Assembly: GCA_034440575.1 (NCBI GenBank)
Contig: JAOTOL010001344.1
Span: forward strand, 490,501-554,500
Origin: Imbricaverruca yamaguchii
Taxonomy: Eukaryota > Arthropoda > Thecostraca > Neoverrucidae
DNA: 64,000 nucleotides
Direction: 5' to 3'
Part shown: positions 13,255 to 26,294 of the stretch, in pieces
Numbering within the stretch: the stretch's first letter is position 1
How the letters are laid out: every line of letters starts with the position of its first letter
Position numbers and translations under genes: made by a program
Notes under the pieces: generated by a model
Told to the model about the DNA's origin: nothing
The model's database searches: none
What the model saw: the letters and a program-made list of their open reading frames with translations, nothing else

Positions 13255-13655
13255 AGTCTGTAAAACAGGAGCCTACAGTCTGCAAAACATGAGCTTACAG
13301 TCGGCAAAACAGGAGCCTGCAGTCTACAGAACAGGAGCCTGCAGTCTGCAAAACAGGAGCCTACAGTCTGCAAAACAGGAGCCTACAGTCTGCAAAACAG
13401 GAGCCTGCAGTCTACAGAACAGGAGCCTGCAGTCTGCAAAACAGGAGCCTACAGTCTGCAAAACAGGAGCCTGCAGTCTGCAAAACAGGAGCCTACAGAC
13501 TGTAAAACAGGAGCCTACAATCTACAAAACAGGAGCCTACAGTCTGCAAAACAGGAGCCTGCAGTCTACAAAACAGGAGCCTACAGACTGTAAAACAGGA
13601 GCCTACAGTCTACAAAACAGGAGCCTACAGTCTACAAAACAGGAGCCTGGTGTCT
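13255..13655. repeat. 22-bp minisatellite, about 18 copies
   Basis: The core aaaacaggagcctacagtct recurs with point variants (tgcaaaac, tacaaaac, tgtaaaac). Open frames across it are repeat artefacts. Confidence 0.97.
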
Positions 13656-15346
13656 ACAAAACGCGGGCAGGTGGTGCACAATCGTGCAACGTCTCGTCCG
13701 CCTGGCCTGGTATGCCAGCCCTTTGACACGTGAGCGCTACGGTGCAGCATTCCATTAAAACGTGCGGCGGAAGGCTTGGGATTTTCCCTGGTAGTACTTG
13801 CCGGCCTAATAGTGAACGTTCTATCGTGGACGCACGAAACATGATCGTGATGAGAACCTTGAAATATTAGGTTGCAAGCATCCAACGTCATAGTCATTAA
13901 TGAAGTATGAGTTTTCGGAAACATCAATTGGTCAACTAGTAATGATGCAATTGGTCTACAGTAGGCTATTGCGCCCTATGTTGACTGCCATCAGTTCTTA
14001 TCGCCTCTCGTTGTCAAAAGAATGGCATGTCAATCTTCATATCGTCTCGCTGCATACATTTGTGCATCATTTTGCAAGTCAGCATCAGTCATTGACGCTC
14101 CGATAAATGTCGTAGCACGTGTTCATTAGTTGCTGCATGGATCGCTTCAAGAGTGGTCTTCACCGCGGCAAGTAAGTGGTGAAGGATTCTAGGCTACAAT
14201 GTAGCCCATGACATTGCATTTCATGCAACGCCATGGACATGATGATAAACTCGTAAAACGTGTTGAAGGTGCACTCAATTATCCTGTCATATTATTCATG
14301 TCTGCAGCTGAACTGCACGGCATTTGCCCCGGTGGCATGAAGTTTACAGGTATCCGAAACCCGGGTTCTGTTTAGTTCAGTGAATGTTTTTATGCAAAGT
14401 AAATAGTATTTTCGTAGTAGTGTTGCATGCACAATTCAGTTATGTTGTGTTTTTTTTTAGTTCAAGGGTGCTTCGACCAAAGAATGTCAAATTCAATGAT
14501 TAGTTTAAAGTGTGCGAAGGATGATGACCTCCCCGTTGTAAATAGTTTGATGTTCGTGGTAGCTTTACAAATGTATCACAAACGACAAAGTAAACCTCAT
14601 ATTCCCTTTCAAGAATGTGCTGCAAAAGGGAAGAAATCCCCTGGTTTAAGTAGCCACTGAAATGACACGCCGAGATCATACAAGTGGATGTTTCACTACA
14701 TTCGATAGTTCTATGAGCTGAATCTGTCGGCACTACCCAGCAGAAGCTGTTGCTCCACCTTGTGGCGGGTGGCCGGCTGCCAACAATGGTGTGGGAACTT
14801 AATAATTACCCGTATGCATGTGCATTTGATCGAGCAGAATTTGAACTAATGAGAACTGAGCATACCTGATGAGCTTCCAGAATAGTTCGGAAGAAACTAC
14901 ACTACCGGTCCACATTTATCAGGTTATATTCCTACATAGGCGTAGTCTGTTCTGGCTGCAGATGGTAGCACGGATCTTGCTGCAGCTGGTAGGTTAGATC
15001 TGCCTGCAGCTGCCTCCAAAATTCAGAAAACGCTTCTTTTGAAAAGCGGCAATCATAGCCAAGATCGCCCGGAGCAGCCAGTGTTTCTGCAGTCAGATTC
15101 TGGTAATGGGTCCAGAGTATGGCACTGAATGAGGCAGGCGCTCAAAGGACACGCCACTATTCCGGACACTGGAGGGCGGCGCGGCTTTGGCATTTATATC
15201 GGACGAGCTCACCAAAGCCATCGCCGTGGATTCGGTCGGCGCTTTGTTCGGCATTTGCAAACGTCATGCGGTCGATCCGCATTCACGGATTTCTGCGTTT
15301 TCACTATAAAGGAGTTGCGGACATTGATGAGTCGGAAAACGGCCCT
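13656..15346. other. No gene recognised
   Basis: Unique-looking sequence. The tract gttgtgtttttttttag near 14442-14460 resembles a splice acceptor, but no matching exon is evident. Confidence 0.45.
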
Positions 15347-16063
15347 GAATGGAAGACATCTGGCCTCCTCAATTATTTGGCCGAACTTCGTGGTTCTGGA
15401 TCAGTGGACGCTTAGAACTCGTATGTGGGTGTCATTATTTCAATGGAGAGGGTTTGATAGGGGTAATAGCTTAGCTATAGACGGCAGCTTACTTCAATTC
15501 GGACGGTTGGCCAGATCGAGCTATTAGATGCCTGGATCTTGAGGTGGTCGCCAAATCATGCCCTTTGAGACATCACTGCCAAAACATTTTCATTTAATGA
15601 CGTTACCAACATTCACTCTCTAGTGGCATACAGTGGGAATGCAACCCTTCGTTGTCACGTCTTCAGGAACGCCTGCTGTTGATCACGAAAACTATCCGGT
15701 GAATTCATCGTCGTAGCGTCACATATTTGTGTCGTGATTAGCTATCTGCAGTTCGATGATGATTTATCCCGATCTGGGAATAGGAGCATGGCAAGGCGCA
15801 GACTAGAGGTAGCACATGTAAGGACTGGTCAGAACGCACAGTCAGGGATGGCGAGCATTTTAACCGGTCTTGGAATATATGCCCGGTCTTTCAGTGGATT
15901 TTATTTCAAGTTTTACATCAATGAAGACCTTTGCATTAAAAAAAAAACCCAATGATGATAATCATCATGCATCTTCTAGTACTTCTACATGATCATCATC
16001 TGCATCTAGTTCAGGACCACGAAGTTGGACCAAATAATTGAGGAGGCAAGATGTCTTCCATTC
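15347..16063. repeat. Inverted repeat pair, 53-bp arms about 610 bp apart
   Basis: The arm at 15347-15399 and the arm at 16011-16063 (reverse complement) agree at about 49 of 53 positions; both contain cctcctcaattatttgg. The 611 bp between them has no recognisable gene and includes an A-run at about 15938-15950. It could be a foldback element or two opposite insertions of one repeat. Confidence 0.65.
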
Positions 16064-16759
16064 CTATATCCGGATAACTTGGATCCGTTCATTCCATGCG
16101 GGTAAATCGATGAAAGAACAAACATCTAATGGCATAGTTACCTCCCAAGAATTACTGCTACAAACATTCAAGGCTTGCTTGAAGACTCTGTTCCTGAAGA
16201 GTAAATGTAATCTTCGAACTTTTGTTCCTTTTTAGCCCATTTAATTTAAAACAATGGGAGCGGTGCAGCATTGTGGTTTAAGGGTAGGGGTATTTGTACA
16301 ATGCAATTCAGATCAGCGTGTTTAAGCCGTATTACTCTGAAAATGTTCTACCAATCTAGGCTTCAAAGGTTAAAAACGATTCATGTTCATAACGGCTACC
16401 GCTTCACAGACCACTTCCTGCATCCTGGACATTCTGACGTTTAGACATTTAAAATTGTGCGCAAATAATGCCCAAACTATGTTTCGATATGGATGTGTGG
16501 TATTGATCAGTGTGCAGCGTCATGAAATAAATTGACAGGAAAGGTTATTCCACGAAGGTGAATGCAGTTTGCCACAATCAATTTATTTACAAACAATTAC
16601 AACCCATGGCAAATCTATCCATGGGATTCACTATTCGCGTCCTTATAGCTGTTTGCATGCCACCTTCTTTTAAGGATCCATCCTTGATTTGCATGCGTTT
16701 CCAGCGTGTTAGTACCTGATATTTTTTTGTTTGCTTCCTTGATGTGCATCAGCGGCGTG

Positions 16760-16965
16760 GCCATGGGGGCGGAGCCAGATAATTTTTGAAATTTTTCATC
16801 AAATAAAGACACAAATTTTTTGTGCGATTCGCGCGCCGGAAGCATTCTTGTTTTATCACAATGTTTTATTTTAGAGTTAACAAAAAAAAATATATTTGAA
16901 ATTAAAAAAAAAAAGGGTCGGCCAGTCTGCAAACAGCCATTTTTGGGTCGGCCCCGCCCCATTAG
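16760..16965. mobile_element. MITE-like element, copy 1
   Basis: The ends are imperfect inverted repeats: ggggcggagccag (about 16768) and, inverted near 16960, ggggcggggccga. The interior is AT-rich and contains cgcgcgccggaagcattctt, closely matching the interior of the second copy at 17049-17272. No transposase is encoded. The element class is not assigned. Confidence 0.4.
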
Positions 16966-17048
16966 GAAAATCCTGTCGTATATTTGTTATATGGTGGAAG
17001 CATATATATATGGTCATTCCTCAAGTACGTACACTAGGTATGTGCCTG

Positions 17049-17272
17049 CAGAGGCGCAGCCAAGTGGGTCCAGGGCCCCGTCCCCCTCCCTTTTAGCGCC
17101 AAAAAGTACACTAGACCGAACAATAAATTTATAAATTTTGATCACGCAAAACGCTAAATTTTCCACGCGCTTCCGGAAGCTTTCTCCGCTTCTCTGCCGG
17201 AAGCTTTCTCTGTTTCATCACATTTTTGTGGGTCGGGCTTCCCCTCTGATATAAATTCCGGTTGCGCCACCA
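17049..17272. mobile_element. MITE-like element, copy 2
   Basis: The ends aggcgcagcc (about 17050) and, inverted, tggcgcaacc (about 17265) are short terminal inverted repeats. The interior has cgcgcttccggaagctttct and a block around gtttcatcacatttttgtgg that parallels copy 1. Two neighbouring, diverged, non-coding copies support a short non-autonomous family. Confidence 0.4.
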
Positions 17273-19920
17273 TGTGCCGGCAATATAGGCAAAATAGCCA
17301 TCATAACACAAGGTGCAGATAATGCAGAAATGGCATTTTATCACACATGTAGCAAAAAAATGGGCAGGAAGGTAATTAGTTCCCTTCAAATTATAGGTGT
17401 ATTTTTTTAAAGTGGAATGCCATGATGTCTCAAGACTAAAGAATATTGCAGTTTGGATATCAGAATTTGGCTGCGGTATGGTGTGTTGATTAAATACGTG
17501 ATGCAACATTTTGCTGATGATTAAATGCCGAGTGACTCAAAGCCTGGTATCTACATACCTACTCTTAATTGCATTGCTTTCTTGATTCATGACCCTAAGT
17601 AGTGGGCATCAGCCTGTGTGTTTTTTTTAACCATCGTGCTGTTGCCATCAATACTTGCCATTTGAAAAAAAGGAAGTCTTGATAAGAGGAGTACTTTCAC
17701 TCAATGTTCCGGAAGCAAATGAGGCTTTCCAAAATGAAGTGAACTGTCTATATTACATTAATGAACAATAGACAATGGTAATACTGTATGTGCAGAAAAT
17801 ATACCTATGTGTTTAAAAACCGGTCTTTTGACCGGGCTTCAGTTTTTATCGGGCTTTAATCGAGGTTGGTCCCATCAGACCTGCCGGTCCCGGTCTTTGG
17901 TCCCAAATGTGTGGTATTTGCGACTCTAGCGCAGAACCATTTCTCCATGTCCAGTACCTATGTATTTCTTTTTGGAATCCTAGCATTGCAGCATCTTAGA
18001 AAATGTCAGTACGTCGCCTAGAAACAAATGACTAAGTAAGAAAATAACTCCTCTCCTCCACGTTCCCACGTCCCTACTCTTTGAGATCACACCCATGCAA
18101 GGGTACCACAATATTCCCGTGTTTCCCACAATGAGTCAGTCAGCTTCCGCTAAGTGCACGTGCCCAACGTCAGACAGTGCCACCATGCGGCGCAGCTGCG
18201 AACTACGGACCGACCTCGCTGATAAGGCCGTGCATCAGGCCTCGCGCGAACCGGCCGAGTGGCTCCCAGCACGGCGATACGGAGCGGCGCCAGCTAAAAA
18301 CGCCGGTAGAGACGTAGTGAAGTGGGGTGTCAAGCTCCGAAGTATTTCGTGATGGATGTCTCGCAATGTTTTCTGAGATTGCGCAATGCAACTTGAGACA
18401 TAGGTCCGAAATGGTGCCATGAACAATAACACATATTAACAGCTTCTCACACCTAACTCACATTTAGCACGAGAAACATGTTTCGTCATCTTTGTTCGGG
18501 TCAACTTTGTGTGACAACTTGAGCCGAAGGAAACGATGATGCATTTTATCTTTTTCTTTCTGTATGCGCTTAAATGGCGTGGGCCATGGACATAGCAACA
18601 TAGTGTTAAGGGGACCATTCCCAGTTTTCGGGAACCATAACCTCCATGGATTTTATGTGGAAGTGGAAGGGACCATTTGGATCAATCGAACTTTATGCCT
18701 CTCTCTGGTTCTACATGAACCCATGAGCACAATTTGTTCGGCAGCAAACCTCTGCTCCTGTGTTAATACTTCACCAGGCTGACGAAAGGTGGGCTTAATA
18801 CGAGCACGCAAGCATAATCAGGTTACTTTTCGTGGACATTTCTTCTTTACCGATGTTTAACAATTGTATCAGGCTTGGGGGAACAGTGGGATACATTTCG
18901 AAGTCGTTTTCTCCCATACAAGACGCCTATTTTGCCTATGCCTATGACAATTTTCCCATGGCCCGAAATGGGAAGGCCTGAAAACCCATGTACGCGGAAA
19001 CTGATGATAATGGTGAATTATAATGTTTCCATATAAAATCATATGTTGAAGAAGGATTTTGCAGGTTCACGTTGTACTCAGTATATGCGTGATAAGGTCT
19101 CTGTACTCTGAATGAAGAAAGGTGAAGAAAAAAGCAGTAGTACAAATGTAATTCATTGTTGCACCCAAATGAACATGTTTCGAACCTGGGTATATAAAAA
19201 TTGAATAAAAAGGAGAGAGTTTTGCATGAAGTGCACATCAAGGAATACCAAATCACACCCGTGTGATTTGAGCAATGATAATATATTCCAGATTCAAGAT
19301 GAATTTTATTTTAAAAGGCAAGCAAGTGAATAAGTAGAAGTAATGCGTCTCCGCATGTTCCTTTATGTGTTGACGAGCCTATGTCCAGTATGCACGTTGC
19401 TTGACTCCCTGCCAGCTTGTCATTCACTGAAGAAAAGCGGCTGGAGACGTGTCGGTGAAACCTCAACGCCAATGCCACAATGCTAGGTGGTTTGTGTTTC
19501 TCATTATGCTCATTTTTCATCACTAGCGCTTCTCAAGTAAGTTGATGGGCAACGCGATTATATCATAGATTGGAAAGGTGCTGTTCATTGTATCACCTTC
19601 TCCAATGTTCCGAGTGGCAATACGCGGACGAGTACCGAAGATGCTATGAAACTGGGCCGTGTGTGCCCTTCTAACAAAGACTACTTTGAAGAGAGGGCCG
19701 TAACATCCCACAATACGCCATTGCAGGCCCCTTGAGCATGCGAAAACTACTCAGCATTATGTTGCAGGCGTTCCGAGCTATATCATGTTGCCAACATTTT
19801 TTTTTACTCGGGGTCCTCCTAAAACAACTCCGCACATTTTCGCCACAGGATCATAAAGGCAAGCTTTTCTTTGGTAAAAGTACGACGGTAAAAGTACTTC
19901 AGGTCGTCTTCACAGCTGCT
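17273..19920. other. No gene recognised
   Basis: AT-rich to mixed sequence with no supported gene. A short 10-bp palindrome at 19249-19270 is listed separately. Confidence 0.45.
19249..19270. repeat. 22-bp perfect palindrome
   Basis: caaatcacac and gtgtgatttg are separated by cc. The symmetry would suit a dimeric DNA-binding protein, but no function is shown. Confidence 0.85.
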
Positions 19921-19924
19921 TTCC

Positions 19925-20130
19925 TGCCCCCGTCCAGCTGTCTACTGTCCTCCTAGACGTCTCTTCATCTGCTCTCCTTATCCGTCCAGTTGTCTATTGT
20001 CCTCCTGCACGTCTCTCCATCTGCTATCCTCACCCGTCCAGTTGTCTATTGTCCTACACGTCTCTCCATCCGCTCTTCTGTCCCACATCCAGTTGTCTGT
20101 CGTTCTCCTGCATGTCTCTCCATCTCCATC
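19925..20130. repeat. Degenerate repeat, about 50 bp, 4 copies
   Basis: The cores ccagttgtctattgtcct and cgtctctccatctgct recur. Confidence 0.75.
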
Positions 20131-20354
20131 AGCCTGCCCTGTCCGCCTGTCTGCGTGACATATCGGCCTCTCCACCTGTTATAATCCACCTGATTTTTGT
20201 GTGTTGGGTCGGACATCTGTCCTCCGTGTCCTATTCGCCTGCCCAGGCATCTGCATGTGCTCATGCTTGTCTGTTCGCTGTGTCCACTTGTCCTCCTACC
20301 CCCTATCTACTGAGTCCTCCTCTCTGCCTGTCCGCCGTCTGACATACCCGCCTG

Positions 20355-21135
20355 TCCCCTGTGACCACCATGTCCGGCTGTCCACTGTGACCACCATGTC
20401 CGGCTGTCCACTGTGACCACCATGTCCGGCTGTCCACTGTCACCACCATGTCCGGCTGTCCACTGTCACCACCATGTCCGGCTGCCCACTGTGACCACCA
20501 TGTCCGGCTGTCCACTGTGACCACCATGTCCGGCTGTCCACTGTGACCACCATGTCCGGCTGTCCACTGTGGCCACCATGTCCGGCTGTCCACTGTGACC
20601 ACCATATCCGGCTGTCCACTGTCACCACCATGTCCGGCTGCCCACTGTGACCACCATGTCCGGCTGCCCACTGTACCACCATGTCCGGCTGTCCACTGTA
20701 CCACCATGTCCGGCTGTCCACTGTGACCACCATGTCCGGCTGTCCACTGTGACCACCATGTCCGGCTGTCCACTGTGACCACCATGTCCGGCTGTCCACT
20801 GTGACCACCATGTCCGGCTGTCCACTGTGACCACCATGTCCGGCTGTCCACTGTGACCACCATGTCCGGCTGTCCACTGTGACCACCATGTCCGGCTGTC
20901 CACTGTGAACCATGTCCGGCTGTCCACTGTGCATGTCCGGCTGTCCACTGTGACCACCATTCTGTCCGGCTGTCCACTGTGACCACCATGTCCGGCTGTC
21001 CACTGTGACCACCATGTCCGGCTGTCCACTGTGACCACCATGTCCGGCTGTCCACTGTGACCACCATGTCCGGCTGTCCACTGTCACCACCATGTCCGGC
21101 TGTCCACTGTGACCACCATGTCCGGCCGTCCACTT
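20355..21135. repeat. 26-bp minisatellite, about 30 copies
   Basis: The core tgtccggctgtccactgtga recurs with rare variants (gccc, tcac, and deleted units at about 20905-20960). Confidence 0.97.
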
Positions 21136-21179
21136 GTCCGCCTGTCATATCAATCACTATATGCGCCAAGTCTGCCTGG

Positions 21180-21690
21180 TAGCCTGTCCTCCGGCCCGCC
21201 GTGTCCGGCTATCTACAGTGTCCAGTCTTCTGGATATCCAGCATGTCCGCCCTGCGCGGCGTGTCCGCAGTGTCCGGCGTGTCCGACGTGTCCACCTTGT
21301 CCGTGTGTCCGGCGTAACCGCGTGTCAGGCGTATCCGGTGTCTGGCGCTTCCGGAGTGTCCGAAGTGTCCGCCGTGCCCGACGTGTCCTCGTATCCATGT
21401 GTCCGGAGTTCCCGCCGTGGCATCGTGTCCGAATGTCCGCTGTGTCCGTTGTATCTCCGGAGTGCCCGCCATGCCGGCAGTATCCTCATGCCCACGTGTC
21501 CTCATGTCCGCGTGTAGTCATGTCCGCGTCCCATCATGCTAGCGTGTCCTCATGTCCGCCGTATCCGCCGTGTCCTGAGTGTCCGCCGTGTCCTGAGTGT
21601 CCGCCGTGTCCTGAGTGTCCGTCGTTTCCTCGTGTCCTCATGTCCGCGTGTCCTCATGTCAGTGTGTCCTCATGCCAGCGTGTTCTCGTG
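21180..21690. repeat. Degenerate gtgtccg-based repeat
   Basis: Short units such as cgtgtccgc and gagtgtccgccgtgtcct recur throughout, a decayed relative in texture of the adjacent 26-bp array. Confidence 0.75.
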
Positions 21691-21719
21691 TCCGCGGCGG
21701 CGGCGGTGGCGGCGGCGGC

Positions 21720-21763
<44 letters not shown>

Positions 21764-22010
21764 GCGGCGGCCGCCAGCGGCCGGCCGCCCGGTTGGTGAG
21801 CCGGTACAGTGAGCCGGTTCGCCGACGTCGGCGGCCGCCAATCAGTTGACGCCGTGTCGCGGCCGCCGGAGGCCGCCGGCAGCAGCAGCAGCGGCAGCCG
21901 CAGCCGCACTCGCCGCCGCACAGCCGCAGAATGTGAGTACCACCGACCCGGCGACCCGGCGACCCGGCGACCCGTCGTCGCCCGCGGCCCGTGCGGGTCA
22001 GGCGGGTAGG
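21691..22010. other. CpG island with (GGC)n tract and donor-like site
   Basis: (GGC)n at about 21693-21770 is followed by CpG-rich sequence with agcagcagcagcggcagc, a GTGAGT donor-like site at about 21931 and gacccggc repeats. This is typical of a GC-rich 5' exon, but no gene is identified. Confidence 0.5.
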
Positions 22011-23403
22011 GTGAACTGGTCTGCCGGCCGGAGGTCGGCTGGTGTGCTGTTGGAGGTGGGGTATTTTTGGTGTGGGTTAGCTTTGCGACAACCGACGCGT
22101 TTGGAAGCGTCTGGTAGTGGATGTCAGTGCATCCTGACTGGTAGTTGGCGAACAGTTACAGCAGCGTTTCATCGACCAGACCCATGGTTGCCGGAGTGAG
22201 CAAGGCAGTCGAGCCGACATAATCGCTGCTGTGGCTAGCCAGATCGGAGCGGCTTTCCTAAGGGATGAATTGGACTGCGAGCGTCCCCGGTTCGCGCGAG
22301 AGTGGGTCCAGGTGGGTGGACGCGGTAGTGTCTGGCAGCTGATGTGGCGACTGATGAGAATCACGTGTCGCGGCGACCCACTGTGTAATCGGTTCGGTTT
22401 GCATTTGTTTGCTCACATCGGAGGCATCTAATTATGCTCAGTAAAGTTTTCGGTGTATGACTCATATTCATGGTGACGAAGGATTTTTGTATTGCAATAT
22501 AATGGTTACGTCTTGGACGAGCCCATTCCGCTACATTGATGAAGGCAAAAAGAAATTCATCTTCAAGGGCGAAAATCCTTCATCCTTTAGCTGGGATATC
22601 GGCAAGCCTGTCACCTACTAGCAGCTCTAGCCGCGTGTAGGCCAATTTTTACCCGGCTATCAGACGATGCAAGTTGCAGGTGTCCCTCCCCGCACCGCGA
22701 ACAGCTAATTTCATATTGCAACATGCTGGCACATGAGTGAGCATCTCCAATGCTTAGGATCACCAACTTGACGTCGTACCAACCTCCCAATATTTGTCTC
22801 CTTCAAAGCAATGCCTGTGCGAAAAGAATCCATTCTGCAGGACACAGCGATACTGGCGGCTTACTTTACGTTCGCTGTGCCACAGAATCCCAACATGAGT
22901 TTCGATGAGCATCTAGCGCTCCACTATCTGTGACGGCTTGTCTGAAAAAGCAACCGTTCTGAATGCTCATTGTGCTGGCAGCATCATGCCATGATCCTCA
23001 GCCCTCATTGGCATGTGCTTTCAGCAGTGTATGCGGATTTTGCGGGAGGTAAAACTGAGTAGCCCTTCGGCTAGGATCAACGGGTCTTTTAAGGATGGAG
23101 TGCAGACGAATAGACGTCAACGAACAGTGGCATTGACAAACACTCCTCGGCGGATAGCTATCATGGTGTCCTACGGTGCTGGGTTTGGTGAAGACAGGGA
23201 CAGGGATATCGATTACATGCTTTTAGGTGGGATATTGTCCCCTCAGTGACTGATATCCCATGTGTTTTCGATATTAGCACATGTTGTGTCCGCCATGGAC
23301 TCTGTCGCCATGCTGGCTCAGTGGAATACTTGCCTGTATTAATTTTTTTCTTCAAATTCAGCATTACGCCGAAGAACATTACGTTGAAATGATGCCTAGA
23401 CAG
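22011..23403. other. No gene recognised
   Basis: Unique-looking sequence without a supported coding frame. Confidence 0.45.
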
Positions 23404-23880
23404 TCCTGATTATTCTCCTCAGCCATCGTGTCGGGATGGAGCCCATTGAGCCCAGCCCTGATTATTCTCCCCAGCCATCGTGTTGCGATGGAGCCCATTG
23501 AGCCCATCCCTGATTATTCTCCTCAGACATCGTGTCACGATGGAGCCCATTGACCCAAACCCTGTTTATTCTCCTCATCCATCGTGTCGGGATGGAGCCC
23601 ATTGAACCCAGCCCTGATTCTTTTCCTCAGCCATCGTGTCGCGATGGAGCCCATTGAGCCCAGCCCTGATTATTCTCCTCATCCATCCTGTCGGGATGGA
23701 GCCCATTGACCCAAGCCCTCTTTATTCTCCTCATCCATCGTGTTGCGATGGGGCCCATTGACCCAAGCCCTGTGTATTCTCCCCATCCATCGTGTCGGGA
23801 TGGAGCCCATTGATCAAAGCCCTGTTTATTCTCCTCAGCCATCGTGTCGCGATGGAGCCCATTGAGCCCACGGACCCAGT
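23404..23880. repeat. About 52-bp minisatellite, 9 copies, each with a small hairpin
   Basis: Units contain ccatcgtgtcgcgatgg, a 6-bp stem with 5-nt loop, then agcccattgagccca. Confidence 0.93.
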
Positions 23881-26069
23881 ACACCCAATACTCAAGAGTC
23901 GCATAAGTGCATGAGTCTCATGGGTCTCATGGGTAGAGAGGTCTCACACACAGATGGAAAAAAATGCACAAGAATGCAAAATAGGATCGGTAGTGATGTC
24001 ATTTTAAGATAACTTGTTTGCATCCACCAGTATAGTACTATTGAGAATTCCTGGGTATATCTGGGTCATGATCCCTAGGACTTATATGCGATGACAGTCG
24101 CCTGGTTTTCATCATATCTTACCGCCCTTGAATTAATACCGCTTCGATACCAGGTGGCTCAAACGTGATTTCGAATGTGTCAACCACCTGAGACCATAGT
24201 ATTCGTTTTTCTGGGATAATCTTTATTAGGGCTCTTTTATTTTTGGCTTTTGCTTCCCCGTGCATAGACATTAGGTACTATCGACTGCATACCATGCAGA
24301 AATACGATGAGCCTTTTCGGGGAAGTGCTTGGAAAGGAGGATGAATATTTCCTCCACGAAAATACATGATCTTTCAGGCCTTGTCTAGTTTCCATTAAAA
24401 TTTGCCACAATTCCCTTCGACCCTATTACCTATGCGAGCCTGTGCTTATACCAGCGATCCATACGAGCATTTCCGATGCTGAGAGGATCGGAGATTACCT
24501 CCTCAGTGATTCTTCAGCCTCCACCTATGATTTATCATAAAGCACAATCATCCCTGCAGTACTTAAGTCATTCCATTCAGGTGAATATTAAGTTTTTGAA
24601 CGATTATCTGACTTCTCTAGATTCTAAGGATACATGTTGGAGAAGGTTTGTACTTCGGCTTGTCCTGACAAGCCTTCAACAAATCGTGATGGATACATCG
24701 AACGATTGTGAATGCAACATAAGTGATCAAGAATCAAGCTTAGCATTATTGAAAGACATGCAACTCAGATGGTTGGTGGTTAGACTCTATCCAGGCTCGC
24801 ATCTGGATGAGATTCGCCATTGAGCTTCGTCCAGACCTCCTGTGGCCTGGTTTCTAGGAAACTCACCAAGTGAAACACGAACTCACGAGGTGTGAAGTTC
24901 CCGTAGAAAATTACCAAACATCGCTTGCAAAGATTGTCAACCGTCTCATCCTTGAAATGTCTTTCATCGATGTCAAGCTTGCAACTGAAACGTATATTAT
25001 AGATTCACCATCGTTCGATGTAGCCGTCAAGATATGTTAAATGTTTGGTAAGACAAACCGAAGTACACACCTATCCCAACACCACCTTTAGAATCCAGAA
25101 AAGTCCGGGGATCGAACAAAAACCACATCTACCCTGCTTAGAACGTCATCAATACTGTTAATCCTCCTGCGTTAAAATTGTGAGGATCATGTGGCAAAAG
25201 TTGTGGCAACTGCAGTTAATGTGCTCCGATCTGGGTAGCTTGCATATCACGACCAACCCACCATCTGCATCCTCCCTTCCCTGTCTTCTCCACGGTACAT
25301 GTACTGCTTAAAACCGATGCATCATCACACCGCAACAGCGAGTTTATGGCAACTGTATCGTGGTGATGTGTCTGCTGTGCAGGTTCATGCCTACATATGT
25401 TTTCGCTCACCAAAAGGGGCTAAACAGGAGTTTCTGCACAACTTTGGTGCTATTCTCTGGTCTAAGAGCTTAAAGTTGATTACTCCGGTATCAATTTTAT
25501 CCCCTTTATCCGCCAGTGGGTGTAGTCCAGAGCCCTGGTCGATCGGTCTTCTATGGAACCTTAGCAAATAAGCTGATGACCTTCAATTCATCGCTGATGT
25601 AGCGTTGTTATGCATGCTGACATTCAACTGTGACATGACAGGTCCGGAAGACCCGTGCTGCCGTTGGTGCGCTGGTGTCATGGAAAGCAATTGCCTCACT
25701 AGCCGTAACAACGATGACGGATATCGTGGGTCCTGGGCCTTGGCCACCGATTGCCTTCCAGTCATGACTTCATCCACATTCATCCATCCGACTCGAGTCC
25801 CATTTTTCGAACGTTTTCACCTGACGATGTTCCGTCTTCCCGACGAGACATCTGTCCTGCGATAGGTGCTCTGCTTAATCGGAAGTCACCGGTCTTCAGT
25901 TGTGGAAGCTACATCGGCTCACGCATGCCAAAGGCGAAAGCCCATGAGAAGTACCATATCTGGAGACACGGCACTCTTGCGAGGAAAAGACTCCTTTCTG
26001 AATAGGAATATTGTCATAGAGTTGACAAGGTGCCTTTTCAGCAATGTGCACCATTTCCTGGATAGATAG
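23881..26069. other. No gene recognised
   Basis: Mixed unique sequence. Several 60-115 codon open frames (for example 24476-24823 +) resemble no family. Confidence 0.4.
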
Positions 26070-26071
26070 GC

Positions 26072-26140
<69 letters not shown>

Positions 26141-26170
26141 CTGACTATATATATGTGTGTATATATATGC
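26070..26170. repeat. (AT)n microsatellite
   Basis: Alternating AT with short GTGT interruptions at its 3' end. Confidence 0.95.
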
Positions 26171-26294
26171 ATATAATGGAGAGAGTGATAGAGGAAAAGA
26201 GGGGGAGATCATCGCAATGTTGTACCCATTTCAGTGGGATACTCAGGGGTGGAACTTCATTAAAATGACTGGAGAGGTCAAGCAGTTTCAAACT

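Noticed and set aside
13289..13726. 145-codon frame with SLQSAKQEP repeats
   Set aside because: Product of the 22-bp minisatellite.
20303..21169. 288-codon minus-strand frame with SQWTAGHGG-type repeats
   Set aside because: Generated by the 26-bp minisatellite; all three frames are similar.
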